This document shows positions 15,046 through 25,757 of a stretch of DNA of 64,000 bases, piece after piece. The DNA lies in the NCBI GenBank assembly GCA_029817715.1, contig JARUPY010000534.1, positions 2,792,501 through 2,856,500 of the forward strand, given 5' to 3'. The notes beneath the pieces are model-generated. The model had not been told where the DNA came from, did not search any database, and was given only the letters and a program-made list of their open reading frames with translations. This DNA is from Melastoma dodecandrum (taxonomy: Eukaryota > Streptophyta > Magnoliopsida > Myrtales > Melastomataceae). A program made the position numbers and the translations under genes. Each line of letters starts with the position of its first letter. Positions within the stretch are counted from its first letter, which is position 1.

Positions 15046-16765
15046 CTAGACTGGAAGCGGATGGACCGGGCCGTCTTCCACGAACCTCTTCCAGAACCAG
15101 TGACGCTTCCACACGTTCGTCATCTCCTCGATCGGGATGTTCTTCGTCTCCGGCAGGAAGAAGTATACGAACACGGTCATCACCACCACGAAGAAGGAGA
15201 AGAGCAGGAACAGCCCGAACTTCATGTGGCAGAGCATGGTGAGGAAGACTTGCGCCACAAGGAAGGTGAAGAGCATGTTCACGCACACCGTGATGCTCTG
15301 CGCAGCAGACCTGATCTCCAGCGGGAATATCTCGCTCGGCACCAGCCACCCCAGGGGACCCCACGAGAACGCAAACGCGGACACGTAGAAGCAGATGCAG
15401 ATCACCACCAGCTTCGCGTACCACGTCGGAAGGCTCGTCACAACCCCGGAGACGCCAAACTTCCACCAGATCAGCCCGGCGACCAGGAGCTGGAAGACAA
15501 GCATCATGCCCCCGCCCACGAGGAACAGCAGGCGTCTCCCCCATGCGTCGGTGCCGTAAACGGAGACGAGTGTGGCTAGGACGTTGACTCCCCCAGTGAT
15601 GAGTGAGGACATCAGCGATGCATCATTCCCGAATCCGATTGTTATGAACAGCACGGGGGCATAGAACATGACGACATTGATGCCGGTTAGTTGTTGGAAC
15701 ATTGGGATGAGCACGGACATGGTGAGCTGCGGCCTGTACTTCCTTTTAATTATGTTCTTCCAGGGGCTCTTCACGGCCTTGGCAGCCTCACTTGCCTCCA
15801 CCAGGTCCTGGAACTCTGCCGCGATGTCCTTTTCATCGAGTCCTCGAATGCGACAGAGCATGGATCGAGCCTTCTCGGGATTCCCCTTCTCCAGTATGGA
15901 ATTCGGGGTGTTCTGAAGGAAGAGTGAAGAGACCCCGATGATGATGGCGGGCACCGCAGCGCCACCGAGGCTCACACGCCATCCCCATCCACCTAGCCGA
16001 GGAGTGAAGTAGTTGACTATGTTCGCAAACAGGATGCCCAGGGTAATCGACAGCTGGAATAGAACGTTAAGAGCACCACGGTGCTTGTAGGGTGCCATCT
16101 CAGATACGTACAGGGGAACGGACTGCCGTGATCACAAACAACAACGAGAAAGAACGATTAAAACTGTTTGACATCGTAGTTTTATCGAACAAAATCATCG
16201 GGATAGTGCAACTCATCACCTGAATGGAGAAGCCAACGCCGAATCCAAGAAAGATCCTACCGATGATGAGCATGGCGATATCCACCGCAGCAGCATTGAC
16301 GACTGCTCCGCACAAGAAGATGGCACCACCCAGGAACATCGACCACTTCCGACCCAACTTCCTTGTCACGTGGGATGCGACAAAGGAAGCCGCCAGAGCT
16401 GCCAAGTATAGGGACGACGTGAACATAGTCAGGGCGAAGCTGTCGAACTTACAGTACTGGTTGGTCGACTTATCCAACGCCTCCTTCCGGTATACAGCAG
16501 GGAAGAACTTTTGCAAGAAAGCAGGCATCGACGTCACTCCACCTGCAGGATCCAAAACACGTCCTAAGAGAAACGGCGAATGCAGAAAGACACGAAACTA
16601 TGAGTAAAACCACCACAACTTACCAGAGATACCGATGTCATATCCAAAGATGAGGCCGCCCATGGCCGCAATGACGCAGGTGAATAGCACATACTTGGTG
16701 AGTCTGCCGGGATAGTTGATTGACGCACCATCCCGGGAACCGGGGACGCTGAAACCACCTGCCAT
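15046..16765 (-). CDS. Sugar transport protein, STP family hexose/H+ symporter
   Basis: Major-facilitator monosaccharide/proton symporter of the plasma membrane. Three exons (16765-16624, 16542-16220, 16122-15046) keep phase and give 513 residues, the usual STP length. Diagnostic features in order: the N-terminal [18 protein letters not shown]; first-half signatures [12 protein letters not shown] and [13 protein letters not shown]; the long central cytoplasmic loop after [41 protein letters not shown] in the second half; [20 protein letters not shown]; and the C-terminal [11 protein letters not shown]. The hydrophobic pattern fits 12 transmembrane helices. The start at MAGGF is the only ATG in frame before the first helix. 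Which STP paralogue it is, and whether it prefers glucose or another hexose, cannot be told from sequence. No lesion was seen. Confidence 0.96.
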
Positions 16766-16857
16766 CGCAAGGAACAAGTAGAGAGGTCGCTGCTAATACT
16801 AGAACCACGAACGAGTGTTTCGAATGAAGTGAGGATGAATTGGGGCGGCCCCTCTCT

Positions 16858-16866
16858 CTATTTATA
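16858..16866 (-). promoter_or_regulatory. TATA box of the STP gene
   Basis: Minus-strand TATAAATAG lies about 95 bases upstream of the STP start codon. That predicts transcription from about 16,830 and a leader of about 65 bases. Placement is by consensus only. Confidence 0.6.
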
Positions 16867-17231
16867 GGCTTTGGGTCCATTCGAATACTCAGACTGGATT
16901 TGATACAAATATCAGATAGAGATCGTATCATTACTGTAGATCTCCAGGGAATTTGTGGATTTAGTTTCAGATTCAGGAAATATTACTCGACGGATCCAAC
17001 TGATATCTGCTGAAAGAAAGAATATATGTTCAATGGTTACAAGGCGTATCAAATTTTACCAAACCTTCAAATATTATTCAATCAAATATCACATACTAAA
17101 AGATCCGCCACAGGAAATCGTATCATTTTATTGTATCTTCTCATCTCAATCACTAAAAACTTTGTTGGATCTCGTTTACTGATGTTAATTTTGCAGACTG
17201 TGTTACAACATACAACTTCCCCGAGAGGCGA
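16867..17231. other. Intergenic between STP and EF-hand genes
   Basis: Both neighbouring genes are on the minus strand, so this stretch holds the upstream promoter of the STP gene and the 3' end of the EF-hand gene. Nothing else recognisable was seen. Confidence 0.5.
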
Positions 17232-17945
17232 TCATATCTTATTGAGTTTGGCCAGGAGGAAGACGGTTGCAGAGGTGACGACGGGGATGAAGATCTCGTT
17301 TGGGATCGCCCTCATCGGCGTCACCCTCTGCTTGACGAGCAGTGCGGTCGCCGGGACCCCGAATATGTACATGAGTATGTCCTTGGCCCCGACCCCGGTG
17401 AATCCCGTGTCGATTATCACTACCTCCATGATCTTCTGGAACTCTTCCTTGGTCAGTGCTTTCCCCTTCCCTTTGTGGTGATTCTGCAAATCATCAGGAA
17501 AGATCGGCTTAGGAAGCGCGTAGTTATCGTCGGATTCATTCAGTTCGATGGGTACACAGCCGTTACCTCATATGCTTGTCGGAGGGTTGCGACCTTCGGC
17601 ACCCGGAACTGCGTGTTTCCGAGCTTCTTGTTGATTTCCCTGCTTATCATTCGGGATCAGGCAATCGATCGGAAAGATCAGAGGACTAAAAAGAACACGG
17701 AGACGAGAAATGTACTCGACGGTTTCGCACACGATCCTGTAAAAATCCGCAATGCCCGGCTCCTCTTCCTCCCGTGGCCCTTCAAAATGCTTGTCGTAGC
17801 ATTTCTCGACGATGGCCTCGAACTCCTTCCCTTTCTCCCCATCCCCTGCGGAAAATTTACAGAGACATTCATACGACTGGCAAAATCAGAGCGCTAGTTG
17901 CACAGAGGACCGGAGATAGAGACCGGAAACGAGTTTGTTGCCCAT
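17232..17945 (-). CDS. EF-hand-type calcium-binding family protein with C-terminal hydrophobic segment
   Basis: Four exons (17945-17924, 17845-17716, 17639-17567, 17483-17232) sum to 477 nt, 158 residues plus stop, with all GT-AG borders in phase. The middle reads DFYRIVCETVEEINKKLGNTQ, then AYENHHKGKGKALTKEEF, an EF-hand-like loop and exiting helix. A C-terminal part, FIPVVTSATVFLLAKL, looks like a membrane anchor. This matches a plant family described as calcium-binding EF-hand proteins (At1g64850-like, from memory). Function is unknown. The loop is degenerate, so real calcium binding is uncertain. Exon 1 (MGNKLVS plus one base) is only 22 nt and was deduced from phase; a stop precedes exon 2 in frame, so some upstream exon is required. 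Confidence 0.8.
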
Positions 17946-18795
17946 GGCCGCGTATCCGTCGGATCGCTTTACTAGTCGAAATTTGAAATCAATAGACAAA
18001 ACTGGCTTAAAGGGTGGGGGGACTTGGCTTGCGTCTCGGGCAGGTATTCATTCATTCCTATGATTGCCTTTAGATGGGACGAGGGAGGGACTCTCTCTTT
18101 TTCATAGAAAATGTCTTTTCAGTAGCAGAAGAAAGGAATTTTACTGTAAAAAAAGTCTCGTAGTTGGACTTAAAAACTTAAATTAAATTGTTAGACGAGG
18201 CTTGGTATATTAACAATCTCGAGTCGACGACCTCAAAGTGGGACCAAGCAAGCTATCAATCCGAATCTAAGTGCCTTACACGGCTTCATGACATGCAATT
18301 ATGATTCCGGAAGAGAAAGAACCAAAAGAGACGATAATGTCCAGGAGATTTGGGCTTCCGGATTTGTTCAGCCTAAAAGCACGAGCTGTCCAGGGACGCG
18401 CATGGGTTTGATGATGAAGACGACAAAAGGTGACCAGCCACCGACTTCTTTGTCCCCTTCCGTCTTGCTTATATTCCTTTCTACTACTTCCCCGTTAGTT
18501 TGGCTAATGATTGTCCCAGATTTTATCTGTGTCTTGTGATAATTATTAATTACATCATTCATTTATTGTGTTGAACTTAATCATAAATTTATGGATGGGA
18601 AGAGTGATGATTGTGCGCCAAGTCACCTGGCCGTGTCAGTTTTACTAAATTCAGCAAAGAACGACAGAGAATGGTAAACCAAAAGCAACATCCGTCTGTT
18701 GTACAAACTCCTTCCAGTTTCATTTTTATGGCCTAAGCACCCCAGAGTAGCCCACGCACCGCCCCCTCAAAAAAATATAATGTAAATTCTTACAC
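17946..18795. other. Intergenic upstream of the EF-hand gene
   Basis: AT-rich spacer with short open frames only. No recognisable protein, RNA gene or repeat was seen, apart from presumed promoter sequence next to 17,946. Confidence 0.5.
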
Positions 18796-18990
18796 GTTGT
18801 TTAAAAAAAATTGAATCCAAAGTTTGTAAAATTACCTATATACCCGTTTATAAATAAATTGTCCTTCGCTATATTTGAGTCTCAAATAAAAATGTAATTC
18901 ATGCCTGCAACATAGAAACACGTGATAAATTTTCACGACGTTTTCTTTGGTGTTAGAACAGTGTCACGATTGTCAACCGCGACACCTACA
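18796..18990 (+). repeat. Left terminal inverted repeat of the MULE
   Basis: This arm pairs with 20163-20485 on the opposite strand. The best-conserved block is CTTTGGTGT(T/C)AGAACAGTGTCACGA (near 18950) against the complement of the sequence ending near 20203. Confidence 0.7.
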
Positions 18991-19259
18991 AACTCGTATT
19001 ATTCGTTTGCTTTAGGTATGTGTTAGGGTTAGTTAGTGTGTAATATGTTAGGGTTTAATTTTTGTTTAGATTAGTTTGTCTTATGTTAGGATTTTGATAC
19101 ATTAGATTAATGTTTTTTGAAATTTAATTGTCTTATGTTGTTAATGCATATATAGTGTTCGCGTTTAACAGAGTGTTTTTAAATTATGTTGTAAGATATT
19201 GAATTACTTCTTTGGATTACCTTTGAATTCGTAAAATTGTCGATTTTTCTTTTTAAAAC

Positions 19260-19640
19260 ATGATGCACATTCACTTATTGATGTTTATGAATGGTAGAGT
19301 GATTAATGGTAAAGAATGAGTTAGTTACAATGATTATGAGAAAGTTGAAAGGTCTATTATTCGTACTATGAAGTTAAGAGAAGGTTGTAGATTGGTGATT
19401 TTTCATCGATATCCAGTACATTCGTATGGTTCTTCCAAGGTTAGATTGTTCTAGTACCCATCAGTGATGACGATGACGATAACGTTAGATTGTCGGTTGA
19501 ATTTGCTACATCGATTGTAATCAAATTCAAGAAGATTATGTACTTTAGTTCGTTCTAATTCAAGCAATGAAGGGCGGGGTTCATGTAATGATAAACATGA
19601 CAGTGACATACCGATTGTAGGAGCAAACTTAGAGCACACT
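19260..19640 (+). pseudogene. Possible MuDR-type transposase N-terminal remnant
   Basis: In one plus-strand frame a stop-interrupted reading contains MNGRVINGKE, SYNDYEKVERSII and REGCRLVIFHRYPVHSYG. This resembles the N-terminal region of plant MULE transposases. Several stops and no catalytic part mean it cannot be functional. Assignment rests on general resemblance and on the surrounding inverted repeats. Confidence 0.35.
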
Positions 19641-20162
19641 TAAATGAGATGGAGGCAGTAGTGGTGAATGTAGCAATCGAACAAAATATTTCTGAGGATA
19701 GCCATTGACAAGAAGGAAGTAGTTTTAAACCTTTTGATTTGTTCGTCGATGATAGTACTTGTAGAGATGATGACGACGATCATAATTGTATTATAGCTAC
19801 TATAATGCATTTCGATAGTGATGTTGATACTGATTAGAAGATGTTTAATGAGAATGATGAGAGAGAGAATGAGTAGTGTGTGAATGAGAATTTTGAAACC
19901 AGCGTGAATGAGCCTCAGGGTGATGGACTAGAAGATGAATGATCGATTTAACATTACATGAAAAGAAGACGTAGACATGATTGAACTGTTCTATAAATGA
20001 ATTTCGGTCAAAATTTTATATTAGACATTGTTTGAAAACATTTCGAAATTGGTGTTTGTGTTGTAATTTTTCGTTAAAAGGGAATGAGGTAAATGAGAAT
20101 TGTGTGGTAGTTTAATCAAGCAAGTGTGCGGTTGCCAACAACAACACTTCCTTGATTAAACT

Positions 20163-20485
20163 AGTGTCACGGTGATAGTCGTGACACTGTTCTGACACCA
20201 AAGCAAAGACCACCTCGTGAAAGATTTATTAAGTGTCTTTATATCGTGGTTAGGAACCGCGATTTTATTTGGGATTCAAATGTTGCAGTTACTGATCGCG
20301 TTTTTATGTGAGATCACTTATGAACATAATCTCGCGATAGAAAATCGCGACATAGGCCGGCCAAAGTTACTGTCACAATTGGGAACCACAATTTATTTAT
20401 AAAACTAATGTCGCGGTTGCCAATTCCGACACTAAAATGGTATAGAGAAAATTTTGCAAACTTTGACCATATTTTTATAAACAAC
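20163..20485 (-). repeat. Right terminal inverted repeat of the MULE
   Basis: Inverted partner of the left arm, expanded by repeats of a short GC-containing motif (TCGCGGTTGCCAA or its variants, near 20250, 20330 and 20410). Confidence 0.65.
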
Positions 20486-20908
20486 TCATACAAGTACAAA
20501 GCTCCAAATCCTCACGTCGTTCCTGCACTTATAATAAAATCCCTTCTCAAATGCATTCTACTACCTCTTCCGCCTTTCGCCCGAAACCTTGTAATCCTCT
20601 CAACACCCCCTCCTCCGTTATCTGGGATATTCGGGTAAGATGGCCAAGGAGGACGGGCAGCACAACAGTGGGGAGTTCTTCCTCCAAGACTACGAGGACT
20701 TGGAGGGGGAACAAGTTTGAGGACTGCTACAACGACAGCAGCAGCGATGGGAGAGGAGGAGAGGAGGAGGGGGATTATGAGGAAGGAGACGAATGTTTGC
20801 CCGCCCCTGACTTTAGCTCGCAAGTCTGGCCGCAGAGCTAGGGAGGGGGAGGTGATGATAAATTTGACGTTCTGTTTACTTTGACAGGGAGACGACTGAT
20901 TCATATAC

Positions 20909-21088
20909 TGACAGAGCCGGAGCTCAACCTCATAACAGAGAGAAAACAAAGAAGAAGAAGAAGAAGAGAGGAGGAAAAACATAAACGGTTTTATTCAACA
21001 ACTGAATGTAACAGCTTTACAACAGTCAGCTTTATATATATTTTACATTTGCTACTACACTTCTTCTTTAATAACAGGATCCTCTTCA
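20909..21088 (-). repeat. Copia LTR (3' LTR of the minus-strand element)
   Basis: 180 bp, TGACAGAGCCGG to CTCTTCACA as read on the plus strand. It differs from the 173-bp right LTR at roughly nine or ten sites plus a GAA-repeat length change, about 5 percent by eye. Confidence 0.93.
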
Positions 21089-21097
21089 CACTCCCCC
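21089..21097 (-). other. Polypurine tract of the copia element
   Basis: Minus-strand GAGGGGGAG lies directly against the 3' LTR, the standard place for plus-strand priming. Confidence 0.75.
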
Positions 21098-21099
21098 TC

Positions 21100-24000
21100 A
21101 AGATGAGCAAACAAATTCTTCATGCTCATCTTGCTCTTTAACCATAGAAACCTCGATCCTGTCAAACCTTTAGTAAAGAAGTCTGCAAGTTGCTGTTTAG
21201 AAGGCATGAACTTCAATTCAATCAATCCATCTTGTAATTTTTCTCTCACAAAATGACAATCCATCTCTAGATGCTTTGTCCTTTCGTGAAAAACTTGATT
21301 TCTGGATATATGGATAGCGGACTGATTATCGCAATAAAGAGCAACTGGTTTCTCTACTATAAAGCCACATTCAGACAAGAAGGAATTTAACCAAATCACC
21401 TCATACGTTGTCATCCCAAGTGCCCTGTATTGTGATTCAGCCGAACTCCTTGCTATGGTTTGCTGCTTCTTTGCTTTTCAGCTTATTAATGAATCTCCAA
21501 GAAACACACAATATCCAATAAGGGATTTCCTCGAGGCAGGACATCCACCCCAGTCGCTATCACTACATGCCTTCAATTTATTGTCCAATTTTGAGCTGAA
21601 AAAAATAGCTTCTTCGGGTGAACCTTTGACGTCTCTTAAAACTTGGAATGTTGCTGCTAGATGCACCTTGGTAGGCTTTGACATAAACTGTGTCAAAACT
21701 TGCACAGAATACATCAAATCAGGCTTTGTTAAGGTCAAATACAACAATTTCCCAACCAATTGTCTATACACAGATGGATCCTCCAGAACCTCCACGTCTT
21801 CTTTAGACAATCTATGATTTGGAGGTATTGGGACTGAGATTGGCTTCTCAGCTAACAATTTGTGCTCTTCTAACAACTCCAAAGCATATTTCCTTTGAGA
21901 CAAAACAATCCCAGAATTTGACCTTGCAATTTCCAGCCCAAGGAAAAACTTTAAAATCCCTAAATCTTTGAGTTTAAACACCGAAGCAAGATATTGCTTT
22001 AGTTTTTCAATTTATATCATATTTGGCCCTCTAATAACAATATCATCCACATATACTAATAATGTAATAAAATCAGATCCAATCCCCTTCACAAACAAGG
22101 AATAATCTGACCTGAATTGTGTGAAATCATACTCCAATAAAGCAGCCACAAACTTCGAATTCCACTGCCTTGATGCTTGTTTAAGATCATATAAGGATTT
22201 TTGCAGTTTACAAATCATCCTGGACTCCCCCTAAAACTGCAAACTTTTCTGATAAATGCAAACCAGGAGGTAAAACCATGAACACCTCCTCATATAAATC
22301 TCCATTAAGGAAAGCATTGATAACATCTAACTGACATAAATGCTAACATTGCATAACAGCCAAAGCAAGAAAACAAGCATTGTAGCGTGCTTCGCAACAG
22401 GACTAAAGGTTTCTGTGTAATCAATACCTTCCCGCTGTGTATACCCTTTGGCAACCAAACATGCCTTATACTTATCAACCGAACCATCAGCTGCATACTC
22501 AGTCTTAAAAACACATTTGCAGCCAATAGCAATCTTACCAATAAGTAATGGGACCAAAGACCAGGTGTTATTCTCAGCCAAGGCATCCGTTTTACAGCCT
22601 CAAAATAATTGATAGGATCATATTGAAGCATAATTTGAACAGCAAAGGACTTATAAGATGGGGAAAGCTGAGAACATGACAAGAAATTCTCAATAGGATG
22701 GGTATGAGAAACAGAAAATGAAGAGGAAGAAGAAGAACCAGTGAAACGCAGAGCAAGTGAATGATGAGAATCCTGCAAGTAACTTGGAACTTGTCTCACC
22801 CTAGAACTTCTCTTAATCTCTATTGATGGACTCTTTGTATGAACAAGTTCAGAAGCTTCAAAATTATCAGAATGCTGTGTTTTAGGATTAACAAATTTAT
22901 CATGCTGTAAAGGTCGAGAAACAAAACTATCATGAGCAATAACAGACTGTTCAGGCAATGGAATAGAAGAAGACGGGATTGACATTGCACAGAATGTTTA
23001 AAAGGAAAAACATTTTACACAGAATGTTTAAAAGGAAAAACATTTTTATAAAAAAAAACATCTCTAGACACAAAAGTTTGATTGGTAACAAGATCATACG
23101 ACTTATATCCTTTAGTACCAAATTGATAACCAATGAAGACACATTTCATAGCCCTTGCATCAAACTTCTTTCAACCATTTTTCAAAGTGGATGCAAAACA
23201 AAGACTACAAAAAACTTTCAAATGTTGATAATCTCGTCCAAATAACAACTCAAAAGGAGACTTATTGTGCAAAAATTCAACAGGAAGTCGATTTATGAGA
23301 TGAACTGTTGTTAAAACTGCACAACCTCAGAATGTAAGTGGAAAATTTGCTTGAAAATCAACGCCCGAGCTACTTTTAAAATATGTTGATGTTTTCTTTC
23401 AACAATGCCATTTTGTTGTGGAAATTCAACACAACTCGTTTGATGCAAAATGCCTTTGTCACTGTAAAACTGGGAAAGAGAGAATTCTTTCCCATTATCT
23501 GAATGGATGACCTTTACAAATGTAGAAAATTGATTCTCAATCATATTGCAAAATTGAGGAATTATTATGGAAACTTCATATTTCGATTTCAAAAGATAAG
23601 CCCATGTAATCCTACTAAAATCATTAACAATAATAAGGAAATATCTATAACCTTCTCTAGAAGGCCCCCAAATATCTATAACATTCTAAAAAGGTTTTTC
23701 ATATCTTTGTTGATGAACAGGAAAAGGAAGACGTTTCTGTTTCGTATAATGACAAATTGTGCATATATCATTCTTTGAAACATGATTCAAACTATTACAA
23801 TTCTGAATGAATCTAACCTTGGCAGCACACGGATAACCTAGTCTGTAATGCCAAATATCAAAATCAGAATGAGCATGTGTAACACAAACTTTGGACATAG
23901 AACTTTCCTGGGTAAAAGACTCTACTCTATGAGACTAGCCCTTGTTCTCTTGTAGTATATAGAATCCCGCTCTTTGTTTAGCAAGTCCAATCATCTTCCA

Positions 24001-24540
24001 TGATGATAGGGCCTGAATGAAACACAAATCTTTGAGAAAACAACACAATATTTTTCATAAGCTGGCTTTCATAAATAAGATTTATAGTGAAAGTAGGAAT
24101 AAATAACACATTTTGCAAAACAAGATCATCTTGGATTACTACTTCACCAACATGAGAAACTGAAGCCTTTGTTCCATCTGGAAGAAAAACAAACAAATTT
24201 TGTACGGAACAAAAAAGAGACTACTAGCAATGTGATTAGTGGCTCCAGTGCCCACAACCCATTGACTAGCAAGAGAATCAATAAAGCCATCATGATTGAA
24301 ACAAACAAAGTTACTTGTTGTATTAGAAAATGACTTTGATGGTCAAAAGAAGGATCAGAAGTGGAAGAAATAGCAGGCAAAGAAAATGCAGCAGGCTGAG
24401 GTTGTTTATCTTGCACATTTAGCATAGTTATTAGTCTTTGAACTTGTGCCTTTACTTCATCAAGACCCGAATCCTCACGAACTAGATTCCTTTCTCCCAC
24501 ATCCTTTCTCCAGTCACTGTTGCAGCTTGATAGTTTGACC
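21100..24540 (-). pseudogene. Decayed copia gag-pol reading frame
   Basis: Minus-strand pieces occur in the expected copia order: gag remnant (about 24144-24500), GAG-pre-integrase region with a WHYRLGYP-like motif (23686-23898), integrase core (23311-23592), reverse transcriptase with LVYVDDIVI (22012-22581) and RT/RNase H (21055-21981, with the copia-type CDNQSAIHI). Frames change and stops occur between pieces, so no complete polyprotein remains. Confidence 0.85.
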
Positions 24541-25572
24541 TCTAAGGAAATGGGCCAGAAAATTTACCTCTTCTATTACTATTGGCATTTGGAAATCCGA
24601 TCAACATAAAGCATTTTTCTCTAGCATGTCCCTTTTTCCCACAATAGTCACACACCAAATATGTCCTTCGTTGTCTCTGCTTCATATCATCAGATGAAGA
24701 AACGGTACAGCTGGTGCAACTAAAGCCATAGACTCAATTTTGACATGCCCAGTTCTATCTAAGCTGCCACCAAATTTGTAATATTCTTCTTGTATCGCCA
24801 TATTGTATACTTCATCCAAAGTTGAAAATGGTTTCATTTCCAAGACTCTGCTTTTTCAATGGATCATACTGCTCATTTAGACCATGCAAAAATCTATAGA
24901 CATAATCCTCCATCTGATCATCTACAAACCTCTTGAAAAATTGATCATTACATTTTTCCACATCTACAAAAAGGACATGGTCTGAAATTCTTCAATTCTT
25001 CCCACACTGCATTCAGCTCCGTATAATATACATCTACACTTCCACTACCTTAAACAATTGTCATCAGTGAGTACTACAATCCACTAATCTTCAATTTATC
25101 TGGCTGAGCATATTTCTTTTTCAAAACATCCCAAATCTCAACAGCAAAATTAAGAAAGAAAACATTGGGGGCAATTGATTCCGTAATCAATCGCAGCAAC
25201 TAGGAAATTACAAGTGTATTACACCGCTTCCAAGTAAGATACAGATCATAGGACTCATCCGGCATAGGTATACTTCTATAAATAAACCCTAGTTTGTTGC
25301 GAAACACCATAGCCATTTCGAATGAACGGCTCCATGTAAAATAATTGAGCCCATTCAAGCAGGATTATCCACTACAGAACCTAAATTGTCCGATTGCTGC
25401 AGAAAAAATGGCGATGCCGGATCTTCTAACGCAGTCAAACTTCTACTCCCACACACTAATTGTTGATTCTAAACCATACCTTCTGAAACTGTCTAAGACG
25501 ACACAGACCGATTCAATGGCTGATTTCCTGGTTGATTTCGTCCTCCGACGACAGCTCCGGCATAAGTGCGTC

Positions 25573-25584
25573 GCTCTGATACTA
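25573..25584 (-). other. Primer-binding site of the copia element
   Basis: Minus-strand TAGTATCAGAGC abuts the 5' LTR. It matches the usual plant copia site TGGTATCAGAGC (initiator methionine tRNA) with one difference. Confidence 0.8.
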
Positions 25585-25757
25585 TGACAGAGCCGGAGCT
25601 CAACCTCAGAACAGAGAGAAAATGAAGAAGAAGAGAGGAGGAAAAACAGAAACTGTTTTATTCAACACCTGAATGTAACAAATTTACAATAGTCAGCTTT
25701 ATATATATTTTACATTTGCTACTACACTTCTTCTTTAATAACAGGATCCTCTTCACA
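25585..25757 (-). repeat. Copia LTR (5' LTR of the minus-strand element)
   Basis: 173 bp copy of the LTR at 20909-21088 with the same TG and CA ends. It is followed at once by the right copy of the TATAC duplication. Confidence 0.93.

Larger units (their letters stand above)
18796..20485. mobile_element. Long-TIR Mutator-like element (MULE), decayed
   Basis: The ends are inverted copies. Left GTTGTTTAAAAA, AAAGTTTGTAAAATT, TATAAATAAATTGT, TCAAATAAAA and CTTTGGTGTTAGAACAGTG pair in order with the reverse complement of the right end, which finishes TTATAAACAAC at 20485. The left arm is about 200 bases (18796-18990). The right arm is about 320 bases (20163-20485) and is longer because it holds extra copies of a GTCGCGGTTGCCAA-type motif. 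A decayed coding remnant lies between. No clear 9-bp target duplication is visible. Long TIRs fit the Mutator superfamily; a foldback element is the alternative. Confidence 0.7.
20909..25757 (-). mobile_element. Ty1/copia LTR retrotransposon, decayed, inserted in the AVT1 gene
   Basis: A 4,849-bp element bounded by two short LTRs beginning TG and ending CA, flanked by the exact 5-bp duplication TATAC (20904-20908 and 25758-25762). It lies on the minus strand: the tRNA-Met-type primer site is next to the right LTR and the polypurine tract next to the left LTR. Internal coding sequence covers gag, integrase, reverse transcriptase and RNase H in pieces, all with stops or shifts, so it is not autonomous. 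Confidence 0.95.

Noticed and set aside
15037..15579. 180-codon plus-strand open frame
   Set aside because: Lies antisense to STP exon 3, has low-complexity His/Glu/Arg composition and no family motif; a by-product of the GC-rich transporter codons.
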